Made by a program: the position numbers and the translations under genes. From assembly GCA_039933015.1 (NCBI GenBank), contig JBDTOX010000049.1, forward strand, positions 1 through 19,587: a stretch of 19,587 nucleotides of DNA. Reading direction: 5' to 3'. Each line of letters begins with the position of its first letter. The first letter of the stretch is position 1. Below, one piece after another: positions 1-7,887 of the stretch. Under the pieces are notes generated by a model. That model saw only the letters and a list, made by a program, of their open reading frames with translations. It was not told the DNA's origin and made no database searches. This stretch comes from JBDTOX01 sp039933015. GTDB taxonomy: Bacteria > Pseudomonadota > Gammaproteobacteria > Burkholderiales > Methylophilaceae.

Positions 1-534
1 CTGGCGCAAAGAAACATGGAATCCCGTCTTGCTCTAGATAAATTCCTGATAGATGGGAAATGCCCAAGATTCCTAGATATCAACCTGCGAAAACCCTGGT
101 TTAACAAGCACACCGTCAGGCGCTCGTTATTGCGCGCAGATATCGTCAAGATGAATGAAGACGAGCTGGCAGTGGTATCGAAATATTTTAAACTCAGCGG
201 GCAAAATAACCATCAGAGAGCACTCGACCTGCTGCAACGATTCGAACTGAAACAATTATTGGTTACTTGCAGTGCAGCTGGAAGTTGGCTTTTGAATGAA
301 CATAAAGAACTGGTGATAGCAGACCCAGTCGAATTGAGTCACCCCATGGTAGACACAGTGGGCGCTGGCGATGCGTTCGCCGCAGTATTTATCATCGGCT
401 TGCTCAACAGCTGGGATATGCAAATAACGCTACAACGCGCTACCGAGTTTGCCTCGGCAATATGCGGAATCAGAGGTGCAGCGCCTCAGGCCCTCAATTT
501 CTATATTCCATTCAAAAAGGAGTGGGCTATATGA
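1..534 (+). CDS. fruK: PfkB-family fructokinase, 5' truncated by window edge
   Basis: This is the C-terminal part of a sugar kinase of the ribokinase/PfkB family. The frame is open from base 1 (LAQRNMESR...), so the true start lies upstream and the ATG at 16 is only internal. Visible family marks are a DINLRKPWF segment, a MNEDEL segment typical of PfkB kinases, and the signature DTVGAGDAFAA, whose GAGD (361-372) holds the catalytic Asp and anion hole. The stop TGA at 532-534 overlaps the next ATG at 531 (ATGA), implying translational coupling with sucrose-phosphate synthase. From this context I infer that it phosphorylates the fructose released from sucrose by the amylosucrase encoded two genes downstream. 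The family is secure; fructose as substrate is inferred from the neighbours. Confidence 0.85.
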   Translation: MAQRNMESRLALDKFLIDGKCPRFLDINLRKPWFNKHTVRRSLLRADIVKMNEDELAVVSKYFKLSGQNNHQRALDLLQRFELKQLLVTCSAAGSWLLNEHKELVIADPVELSHPMVDTVGAGDAFAAVFIIGLLNSWDMQITLQRATEFASAICGIRGAAPQALNFYIPFKKEWAI

Positions 535-2729
535 GTGAGCAACAGATGAAATCGGAAAATCCTATTTATATTTTGATGATCAGCATGCATGGTCTGATTC
601 GCGCCAACAATATGGAATTGGGGAAAAACGCTGACACAGGCGGACAAACCACGTATGTCGTCGAATTGGCCAGGCATTTGGCAAAACATCGCGACGTTGA
701 GAAAGTCGATTTGCTCACACGCCTGATTGAAGACCCGTCAGTTTCAGAAGATTACTCAAAGCCGCTAGAACCGCTGGGGGATGGCGTAAGAATTGTGCGC
801 TTGCCATGCGGCCCCAAACGCTACCTGCGCAAGGAATTATTGTGGCCGCACCTCAACCAGGCGGTGGACAAATGCCTGCATTTCTTGCGACAACAGGGCC
901 GTTTACCTGACTTGATCCATACACACTATGCGGATGCCGGTTATGTTGGACAACAGCTTTCACTATTGCTTGGCATTCCACTGGTACATACCGGCCATTC
1001 TCTTGGACGCCCAAAACTGGAAAGGCTGCTGGCAAGTGGCCGCAAACAAGCGGCCATCGAAAAGCAGTTCAATTTTGAACGCAGAATTGCCGCAGAAGAA
1101 GCCGTCATCAAGCATGCATCGCTCATCGTCACCAGCACGCTTCAGGAAATCGAAGAGCAGTATGGGCTATATGCCAACTTCAGCGGTTCACGATTTAGGG
1201 TGATTCCACCCGGCACGGATACTTCCAGATTCTCACCACCCACCAGGAAAATGACTGCATCTTCCACACAGCCACTGGTGGACAGATATCTCTCCGACCC
1301 AGAAAAACCCTTGATCTTCTCCATCAGCAGGCCAGACATCCGGAAAAACCTGAAGGGCCTGGTCGCAGCATATGGAAATAGCCCCGAACTGCAGGAAGCC
1401 GCAAACCTGTTGATTGTGGCAGGAACCAGAGATGACATTCGTGACCTTGAAGAATCGCAACAGAAAGTCATGAGTGATCTGCTTTTTGATATTGATCGCT
1501 ATGACCTGTGGGGCAAAGTTGCTGTACCCAAACACGTTTCCCAGGATGAAGTCCCTGAGCTGTATCGACTTGCAGCAAAAAGAAAAGGCGTATTTGTCAA
1601 CGCCGCTTTCACCGAGCCATTTGGCCTGACGTTGATTGAAGCGGCCGCGAGTGGATTACCTATGGTCGCTCCGGATGATGGCGGCCCCAGGGATATAGTG
1701 AGCAACTGTCGAAATGGCGTTCTGGCAAACACCCTTGAGAGTGAGGAGATTGCAAAAGCGCTCATTTATATGCTGGAAGACAGGAAAAGATGGCGCCAAT
1801 GGGCCAACAACGGATTGGCTGGAGTATGGCGCCACTACAGCTGGGCTGCCCATGTCGAAAAATACATGAAAGAAGTCAGACGGCTATTACGTCGAGATAA
1901 AAAAAGGGTGCGTCGTCAGTATGCCATCAATCTCAGGCGCGATGGTTCACCCCTGTCCTTAGCCAAAATGGCTTTAGTCAGCGATATCGACAACACGCTG
2001 TTAGGCGACAAACAAGCGCTAAGGAAGCTGACTGGCTGGATTGACAGCAATCAAGGCCAACTGGCCTTTGGCGTTGCAACTGGCCGCAGCCTGAAGAGCG
2101 CTGTTGATATACTCAAAAAACATCGAGTACGCATTCCTGATGTTCTGATTACCTCGGTAGGTTCCGAAATCCACTACGGAAAAAAACTGGTGGCGGATCT
2201 AGGCTGGTCGGCCCATATCCGGCATCTATGGAGAAGGGAATCCCTGGCCGCAGCGCTCTCCAAATTTGGCGGCCTTACCTTGCAAGCAGAAGAGAACCAG
2301 CGTGAATTCAAGTTAAGCTATATCGTAAAACCTGGCCAAATGCCCCCTGTTCAGGAGCTATATGACTATTTGCATAGCCTTAAACTCCACGCAAATCTGA
2401 TCTATTCACACGAGGAGTTCCTTGATGTGTTGCCAATTCGTGCCTCAAAAGGGCATGCAATCCGCTATCTTGCTTACAAATGGGATTTGCCGCTGAAAAA
2501 ATTTCTTGTGGCCGGAGATTCTGGAAACGATATTGAAATGCTAGTCGGGGACACACTCGGCATCGTTGTCGGCAACCATAGCCCGGAACTGGGAGTACTC
2601 AAGAATCAGGAGCAGATCTATTTTGCCAATGCACATTATGCTGCAGGAATTCTTGAAGGAATAAAGCACTACGGTGTTGAGTTTACTCAGCCACATGATG
2701 AGTACGCGCAGGAGATAGCCCATGTATGA
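531..2729 (+). CDS. sps: Bifunctional sucrose-phosphate synthase / sucrose-phosphate phosphatase
   Basis: This 732-residue cytoplasmic enzyme would make sucrose 6-phosphate from a nucleotide-glucose and fructose 6-phosphate, then dephosphorylate it. Residues 1 to about 470 are a GT4-type GT-B glycosyltransferase. They carry the N-terminal HGLIRANNMELG and DTGGQ segments of SPS, HTGHSLGR (153-160) and an E-x7-E motif (E362, E370). Residues from about 475 onward are a HAD-superfamily phosphatase domain with DIDNT (D485, D487), an ATGRS motif, an ASKGHA lysine motif and GDSGND (D663, D667). All four HAD motifs look intact, so the phosphatase half should be active. The ATG at 531 was chosen over an in-frame ATG at 462 because AAGGAG (517-522) lies 8 bases upstream and the SPS homology begins just after it. 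It overlaps the kinase by 4 bp and the next gene by 8 bp. Confidence 0.93.
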   Translation: MSEQQMKSENPIYILMISMHGLIRANNMELGKNADTGGQTTYVVELARHLAKHRDVEKVDLLTRLIEDPSVSEDYSKPLEPLGDGVRIVRLPCGPKRYLRKELLWPHLNQAVDKCLHFLRQQGRLPDLIHTHYADAGYVGQQLSLLLGIPLVHTGHSLGRPKLERLLASGRKQAAIEKQFNFERRIAAEEAVIKHASLIVTSTLQEIEEQYGLYANFSGSRFRVIPPGTDTSRFSPPTRKMTASSTQPLVDRYLSDPEKPLIFSISRPDIRKNLKGLVAAYGNSPELQEAANLLIVAGTRDDIRDLEESQQKVMSDLLFDIDRYDLWGKVAVPKHVSQDEVPELYRLAAKRKGVFVNAAFTEPFGLTLIEAAASGLPMVAPDDGGPRDIVSNCRNGVLANTLESEEIAKALIYMLEDRKRWRQWANNGLAGVWRHYSWAAHVEKYMKEVRRLLRRDKKRVRRQYAINLRRDGSPLSLAKMALVSDIDNTLLGDKQALRKLTGWIDSNQGQLAFGVATGRSLKSAVDILKKHRVRIPDVLITSVGSEIHYGKKLVADLGWSAHIRHLWRRESLAAALSKFGGLTLQAEENQREFKLSYIVKPGQMPPVQELYDYLHSLKLHANLIYSHEEFLDVLPIRASKGHAIRYLAYKWDLPLKKFLVAGDSGNDIEMLVGDTLGIVVGNHSPELGVLKNQEQIYFANAHYAAGILEGIKHYGVEFTQPHDEYAQEIAHV

Positions 2730-4674
2730 ACAAGTGTCACATTCGTTGCTGAACGACATACTCATTGAGCTCGAACACGACATCAAAGAAAAGAATCTGC
2801 AGCACTTTTACATTCGCCTGGGCGCGAATTTTTACGCTATCTATTCTTTATTTCATCAGCTATATGGGCATCGTGATGACTTCAGGCAGCAACTGCATGC
2901 GCTAGTTAAAACTCTGACCTACTCATATATCGCAAGATCACAACAATTAAGAAAGCTGGATGTTGCACGTGAAAAAGACCACAACTGGTTTCTCAGCCAG
3001 AAATGGGTCGGTTACGCACTGTATTGCAAAGAGTTTGCCGGCGATCTCAATGGCCTGCAAAAAAAACTGTACTACCTGCAGGACCTGGGCATCAACATGC
3101 TGCATGTCATGCCTATTCTGGATTGTCCAAAAGGTAAAAGTGACGGGGGTTACGCAGTTCGGGATTTCAGGAAGATCAATCCTGACATGGGTAATCTTGA
3201 AGACCTTGACAGCCTGATCAAGAATCTCAAAAAACGTGGCATGTTGCTGGCGCTCGATGTCGTCGTCAACCACACCTCGAACGAACATGAGTGGGCAGAA
3301 AAAGCGCGCAAGGGGGAGCAGAAATACCAGGACTATTACCATGTTTTCGACGATCGGGAGATACCCGATATGTATGAGGAAACCATGCCCGAGATTTTTC
3401 CCGAGAACTCTCCAGGCAACTTCACCTGGGATGAGGAAATGGGTAAATGGGTGATGACGGTATTCAATGATTTCCAGTGGGACCTCAACTACAGGAACCC
3501 TGCAGTATTCATTGAGATGGTCGATATCATCCTGTTTTGGGCTAATCACGGCGCAGATATCATCCGTCTTGATGCTGTCGCTTTCCTCTGGAAAAAAATC
3601 GGCAGCAACTGCCAGAACGAGCGCGAAGCGCATCTAATACTGCAGCTCATGAAAGATTGCTGTCAGGTAACTGCGCCTGGCGTCCTGTTCATTGCTGAAG
3701 CGATTGTCGCCCCGGTAGAGGTGATCAAGTACTTTGGTGAAGACGCAATCAATGCCAAGGAATGCGAGATCGCCTATAACGCAACGCTGATGGCATTGCT
3801 CTGGGAAGCGGTGGCGACCAAAAGAGCCACCTTATTGAATTTAGGCATCAGGAACATACCTGACAAACTTGAACGGGCCACATGGCTAAACTACATCCGA
3901 TGCCATGATGACATTGGTTTGGGCTTTGATGACAATGATATCCGTCTCGCGGGTTATGAGCCGAAATTACATCGCAATTTTCTCGTGGACTACTTCACAG
4001 GCAACCATTCATCCTCCTCCGCCAAGGGCGTCGTATTTGGCATTAATAAAAAAACCGGCGATGCCAGAATTGCAGGCTCGCTTGCCTCCTTGGCAGGCTT
4101 GGAATCTGCGCTTGAAAACAACGATATGGATGCCATCCAAACCAGCATCAAAACCATCGTTGTATTGCACAGCATGATCCTTGCGTTTGGCGGCATCCCT
4201 CTCATCTATTACGGAGATGCGGTTGGAACCCTGAATGACATATCGTATTTGGACGACGAACATAAAAAAACAGACAGCCGCTGGGTACATCGACCGAGAG
4301 TGAATTGGGAACAGGCGGAACTCAGAAATATCCCGGGGAGCGTTGAAAATCAGATTTTTGGCGCCCTCAAGAAAATGATCGCAGTACGTAAAGAGATCAC
4401 GGCTTTTGCCGATCACAATAATCGCGAACTGCTGGAAGTAGGCAATCCCCACCTCTTCGTGTTCTCAAGGTTTGACACCATCAATATTAATTCACGTGTG
4501 CTCGTGATCTGTAACTTCGATGTGAATCCACAAGCACTTGATATCGAAGAGCTGCGCAAGAAGGGATTTCTGCAGTACGACAGCGTCCAGGATATATATA
4601 CCGGAGACAGTATCAGCTTGGCCAATCCGCACCTAGATATCCCCGCACTAGGATTTTATTGGCTTCGAGCATAA
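2722..4674 (+). CDS. ams: Amylosucrase (GH13 family)
   Basis: This 650-residue enzyme is of the expected length (Neisseria amylosucrase is 636). Amylosucrase splits sucrose, transferring glucose to an alpha-glucan and releasing fructose. An N-terminal helical domain is followed by the GH13 barrel and a C-terminal beta domain. The nucleophile is D284 in IIRLDAV, the acid/base is E326 in FIAEAIV, and the third carboxylate is D396 in CHDDIG. VVNHTSNEHEW, FPENSPGNF, FQWDLNYRNP, PLIYYGDAVGTLND and SRWVHRPR are characteristic amylosucrase segments. The ATG at 2722 lies inside the end of sps, with AGGAG just upstream. Residue P223 (MPEIFP) falls at the place of Arg226 of the Neisseria enzyme. No signal peptide is seen, so it acts on internal sucrose, which fits the fructokinase upstream. 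Confidence 0.94.
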   Translation: MYEQVSHSLLNDILIELEHDIKEKNLQHFYIRLGANFYAIYSLFHQLYGHRDDFRQQLHALVKTLTYSYIARSQQLRKLDVAREKDHNWFLSQKWVGYALYCKEFAGDLNGLQKKLYYLQDLGINMLHVMPILDCPKGKSDGGYAVRDFRKINPDMGNLEDLDSLIKNLKKRGMLLALDVVVNHTSNEHEWAEKARKGEQKYQDYYHVFDDREIPDMYEETMPEIFPENSPGNFTWDEEMGKWVMTVFNDFQWDLNYRNPAVFIEMVDIILFWANHGADIIRLDAVAFLWKKIGSNCQNEREAHLILQLMKDCCQVTAPGVLFIAEAIVAPVEVIKYFGEDAINAKECEIAYNATLMALLWEAVATKRATLLNLGIRNIPDKLERATWLNYIRCHDDIGLGFDDNDIRLAGYEPKLHRNFLVDYFTGNHSSSSAKGVVFGINKKTGDARIAGSLASLAGLESALENNDMDAIQTSIKTIVVLHSMILAFGGIPLIYYGDAVGTLNDISYLDDEHKKTDSRWVHRPRVNWEQAELRNIPGSVENQIFGALKKMIAVRKEITAFADHNNRELLEVGNPHLFVFSRFDTININSRVLVICNFDVNPQALDIEELRKKGFLQYDSVQDIYTGDSISLANPHLDIPALGFYWLRA

Positions 4675-4713
4675 GCCAACCAAACACTAGCCACCGCATT
4701 ACTTAGAGGACAT

Positions 4714-5613
4714 ATGGAAAACTTCCTTAGCAGTTTAGGATTCAACGATATCAATGAACTTTTGATGATTTCAAATGGCACGTTACGCATCATCGTCATT
4801 CTTGCTATCGCCTCAGTGCTGATGAAATTCAGCACCAAGGGCATACTTGCCCTCAAAACGCATTTAAAAAAACAATCCTCTGAAGACTATGAGGAGGTCA
4901 AGCGTATCGACACCGTATGCCGCGTTTTCAGGTACTCCATCACGGTACTAATAAGCGTTATCACCGTGGTGGAAATACTCAATGAGCTGGGTATATCCAT
5001 TGCGCCTATGTTGGCTGCTGCTGGGGTCGTAGGTCTGGCTGTCGGCTTCGGCGCCCAAAGCCTTATAAAAGATTATTTCAATGGATTTTTCATTCTGATT
5101 GAAAACCAGATCAGGCAAGGAGATGTCGTTGACGCTGGGGGAAAAGCCGGATTGGTTGAAGAAGTCACGCTCCGCTATATCAGAATGCGTGACTACGACG
5201 GCAATGTGCACTATGTACCCAATGGCAATATCACCACAGTGACCAATATGAGTAGAGGCTTCGCACAATCCGTCATTGATGTAGGCATCGCCTATAGAGA
5301 AGACATAGATTTTGTAATGCAAGCGATGCAGCAGGTGGGCGAAGAGTTACAAAATGACGCGGCATATCAATCCAAGATTCTCTCTCCGATGGAAATGGCC
5401 GGGGTTGAAAAACTAGATCACTCTGCAGTCGTAATCCGTTGCAGATTCAAGGTCTTGCCGCTGGAACAATGGGGGGTAAGGCGTGAGTATTTAAAACGTA
5501 TTAAAGCAGCATTTGACGAGCGTGGCATTGAAATTCCATATCCTCATCTGACAATCTATCCAGGTCAAAATCGCGATGGGACAGCGCCTGCATTAAGAAT
5601 AGCAAAAATATAA
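4714..5613 (+). CDS. Small-conductance mechanosensitive channel, MscS family
   Basis: This 299-residue inner-membrane protein has the MscS layout. There are three predicted membrane helices at about 23-45, 71-93 and 97-125. The pore-lining third helix has the family pattern GVVGLAVGFGAQSLIKDYF (104-122). A cytoplasmic beta domain follows (QGDVVDAGG, VPNGNITTVTN) and then an alpha/beta C-terminus. MscS channels open under membrane tension during osmotic downshock and release small solutes. The start is the ATG at 4714, with AGAGGA close upstream. It lies 39 bases after the amylosucrase stop on the same strand, so co-transcription with the sucrose genes is likely. I infer a role as a release valve for the sucrose pool. 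No convincing terminator follows it. Confidence 0.9.
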   Translation: MENFLSSLGFNDINELLMISNGTLRIIVILAIASVLMKFSTKGILALKTHLKKQSSEDYEEVKRIDTVCRVFRYSITVLISVITVVEILNELGISIAPMLAAAGVVGLAVGFGAQSLIKDYFNGFFILIENQIRQGDVVDAGGKAGLVEEVTLRYIRMRDYDGNVHYVPNGNITTVTNMSRGFAQSVIDVGIAYREDIDFVMQAMQQVGEELQNDAAYQSKILSPMEMAGVEKLDHSAVVIRCRFKVLPLEQWGVRREYLKRIKAAFDERGIEIPYPHLTIYPGQNRDGTAPALRIAKI

Positions 5614-5858
5614 TTCTGCTGCTTTTGAAAAAAATTCCTAGTTGAATGCTGGCCAGAAGTTACATCTAACCGTTAACCACAACCCCGTTTACACGAAATT
5701 CGGAACACACGCTCGATGTCGAGATTGCTTTCGAAAGCACATCTCCGGTTTAAGCAGCTGGCTCAGGGAGGGCGAAATCCATTCAGCAATCCAGAGCAAA
5801 TCAATGAGTTTGATAGCTGGCCATCGCTGATGCATTGAACACACTGTGACATCGGCAC

Positions 5859-5883
5859 AAAAAAAACCCTCCACTAGGGAGGG
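5859..5883 (-). terminator. Rho-independent terminator of the permease transcript
   Basis: Read on the - strand, the RNA gives a six-pair GC-rich stem (arms 5878-5883 and 5867-5872, five-base loop) followed at once by eight U residues (5866-5859). It lies about 185 bases beyond the permease stop codon and faces the right way for that gene. On the + strand there is no T-run, so it would not serve the mscS-like gene. Confidence 0.85.
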
Positions 5884-5930
5884 GCGGGGGGAGAATCTTA
5901 CAACAGGACAGATTTTCCAGGAGACGGTCG

Positions 5931-5958
5931 TATGGGGATAAGTGGCTCATACCCCATA
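5931..5958. repeat. Short inverted repeat in permease 3' region
   Basis: The arms TATGGGG (5931-5937) and CCCCATA (5952-5958) are perfect 7-base complements around a 14-base loop. It lies between the larger hairpin and the terminator of the permease transcript. No T-run follows on either strand, so it is more likely an RNA structure than a terminator. Confidence 0.5.
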
Positions 5959-5974
5959 ACGCAAGCCAGCAAAT

Positions 5975-6012
5975 GACTGGGGATGCATTTGTTAAACAGC
6001 GCATCCCCAGTC
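5975..6012. repeat. Perfect 12-bp inverted repeat (hairpin) after permease
   Basis: The arms GACTGGGGATGC (5975-5986) and GCATCCCCAGTC (6001-6012) are perfectly complementary around a 14-base loop. It starts 57 bases past the permease stop codon in the direction of transcription. There is no T-run on either side. It could protect the mRNA 3' end, bind a protein, or be a single copy of a dispersed palindromic repeat. Confidence 0.7.
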
Positions 6013-6068
6013 TATCAACCACATACAAAGTTTCGATTTATTAAGCCTTTATTACCGTCTTAGATCTC

Positions 6069-7766
6069 TTAATACACGGCCAGACTATGGGTTACATATA
6101 CCAATACGACACCAGCAATTAGCGCAACGTACGGCAGGTATCCCGCCCGCGTCGTAACCCCCTCCTCATCCCCAAGATGCATATCTTCCAGCATATTTTT
6201 CGGGAACACTCCCTTGTCCTGAACATAGTGGCGGAACAAAAATACCGGGATAATAAGAGAGGCAAAAATAAGACCCGCTGTTAAAGTGCCTGCTCCCCAG
6301 ACATCGGCGCCGAATCCCATCAAAGCAAGATTCACAAAACTGAGTATCCCACCCAAAGCCAACAGCCAAATAGGCGCTTTGTAGGGGCGGATCCAGCCAG
6401 GTCGATCAATGCGGTGTATCCAGGCGGAATTGAGGTTCAGGAAATTGAATATAAAGTAACCGACGTTGGATGCCGCCAACACAAATACGTAATCGGACAT
6501 CATAAGCAATATCAGGTTGAAACCTAAGTCTGTCCACATCGCTCTGGTAGGTGCGCCATGCTTATTGGCGTGAGATAGGTATTTAGGCAACCAACCGTCT
6601 ACCGATGCCTGATACAGGGTGCGTGAAGATCCAGCCATTGCAGTCATGATGGTGAGACTGACTGCTAGAATCAACATAACGACCAAGATATGCTCGATAA
6701 AAACACCGCCGCCGATCATCTTAGACATGGCAGCGGCCACCCCCATACCACTATAAATGTCCGGAGCCAGCATGCCGCTGTAGACGGCAGCAGTTACAAT
6801 ATGTCCTTGTGCATCCAACACTGCCGGCGTAACCAACTCCCCCAGGCCCAGTTGACCTTGAAAAGATAGCGGCACCAAAGTGAAGACCGCAAGACCGAGC
6901 AGACCTGTGTATAAGATAGCTTTGAACGTGTCTTTCTTTGGGTCCGTGAACTCACGGGTATAGCACACGGCTGTCTCGCACGCATATGTCGACCATGCGG
7001 CGATGAATAACCCGCCTGCCATTAAAGTCCAGCCTGCCATATTCCAGGTGCCAGCGATAACATTGCCTGCTGCATCATGAGCAATAGGAACAAATGGAAG
7101 AAAATGAGACTCCGGCATATCGCCAGTAAGAATTGGCACCAGCCCGATAAGCAAAAGCGGGACTAGCGCAGAAATAGCAATTAGCTTCGTTGCTTTAGCC
7201 GATCGCATAATGCCTCCATGCTGGATGCTAAAAACAGTCAGCATAATGGCCGCCCCGAGCACGAACGTGGCATTAATACGCAACGCCAAGCCTTCCTTTA
7301 AACCGCTCAAGTCGAGTAACGTAATCTGCCAGGTGTTAACGATGGCATCCGCCGGAAAGAGGGCGCCTAACATATAGCCGGCAGACAAACCGGAGCCTAT
7401 CGCTAACACTGGCGACCAAGCAAACCAGTTGCACCACACCGATATTGGCGCGACCAGTTTACTGTAGCGCACCCATGCGACAGCCCCATACACCGAGGCT
7501 CCACCAGATTTGTTGGGGAACAATCCCGCGATTTCGGCGTAGGTAAATACTTGAATAAAACCGAAGATGCAGGAAACCACCCAGATCATCCATGCCGGGT
7601 TGCCAACCGTGGCTGCAATGGCTCCAATCGAATACAACACTGCTGTAGGAGCACCGCTTGCTACCCAAAATGCCCCGGTCCAACTAATTTTGCGGTGCAA
7701 TGCCCCTTTGATATGTATTTCTGGGATTGCTGCATGTTCTGCAATTCCTTGCTCATTTGTAGCCAT
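6069..7766 (-). CDS. APC-superfamily amino acid / amine permease
   Basis: This 565-residue, strongly hydrophobic protein is built almost wholly of membrane segments, about 12 or slightly more, after a short polar N-terminus of some 28 residues. The SGAPTAVLYSIGAI segment near the start and FTYAEIAGLFPNKSGGASVYG (about 74-94) match the helix 1 and helix 2-3 pattern of amino acid-polyamine-organocation transporters. It should be an inner-membrane importer or antiporter; the substrate cannot be read from sequence. The start ATG at 7764-7766 has AGGGGA a few bases upstream. It is the last gene of the leftward unit, 121 bases after the hydrolase gene, and ends in the terminator near 5870. It is longer than the usual 450-500 residue APC members, largely through a C-terminal extension. 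Confidence 0.85.
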   Translation of the reverse strand: MATNEQGIAEHAAIPEIHIKGALHRKISWTGAFWVASGAPTAVLYSIGAIAATVGNPAWMIWVVSCIFGFIQVFTYAEIAGLFPNKSGGASVYGAVAWVRYSKLVAPISVWCNWFAWSPVLAIGSGLSAGYMLGALFPADAIVNTWQITLLDLSGLKEGLALRINATFVLGAAIMLTVFSIQHGGIMRSAKATKLIAISALVPLLLIGLVPILTGDMPESHFLPFVPIAHDAAGNVIAGTWNMAGWTLMAGGLFIAAWSTYACETAVCYTREFTDPKKDTFKAILYTGLLGLAVFTLVPLSFQGQLGLGELVTPAVLDAQGHIVTAAVYSGMLAPDIYSGMGVAAAMSKMIGGGVFIEHILVVMLILAVSLTIMTAMAGSSRTLYQASVDGWLPKYLSHANKHGAPTRAMWTDLGFNLILLMMSDYVFVLAASNVGYFIFNFLNLNSAWIHRIDRPGWIRPYKAPIWLLALGGILSFVNLALMGFGADVWGAGTLTAGLIFASLIIPVFLFRHYVQDKGVFPKNMLEDMHLGDEEGVTTRAGYLPYVALIAGVVLVYVTHSLAVY

Positions 7767-7887
7767 GGTATATCCCCTATTTTTCGTTTTACGTCATACA
7801 AATAACAGCTCTCATGTAAAAAATGTTTTCACTTGCGCAATACTTTAAATTTTCATTGCAACGGTTAAGGTTATGTTTTTTGGAAAG

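Larger units (their letters stand above)
5614..6068. other. Intergenic region between convergent mscS-like and permease genes
   Basis: This 455-base gap separates the rightward sucrose unit from the leftward permease. Its first 245 bases show nothing I recognise. Small open frames there (for example 5642-5830 on + and 5689-5874 on -) have no ribosome-binding site or family resemblance. Its second half carries two hairpins and an intrinsic terminator, all in the 3' region of the permease transcript and listed separately. Confidence 0.6.

Noticed and set aside
462..530. Upstream ATG that would add 23 residues to sucrose-phosphate synthase
   Set aside because: The added residues lie inside the fructokinase frame and do not resemble the family; the ATG at 531 has a strong ribosome-binding site.
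2947..3633. Long - strand open frame (228 codons) inside the amylosucrase gene
   Set aside because: It is the antisense shadow of a securely identified GH13 gene and has no family resemblance.
5642..5830. Small + strand open frame after the mscS-like gene
   Set aside because: No ribosome-binding site, no recognisable motif, and an overlapping frame of similar size exists on the other strand; looks like chance.
5867..6012. CRISPR-like or mobile repeat array in the hairpin-rich gap
   Set aside because: The hairpins have different sequences and no regular spacing; there is no repeated unit and no transposase nearby.
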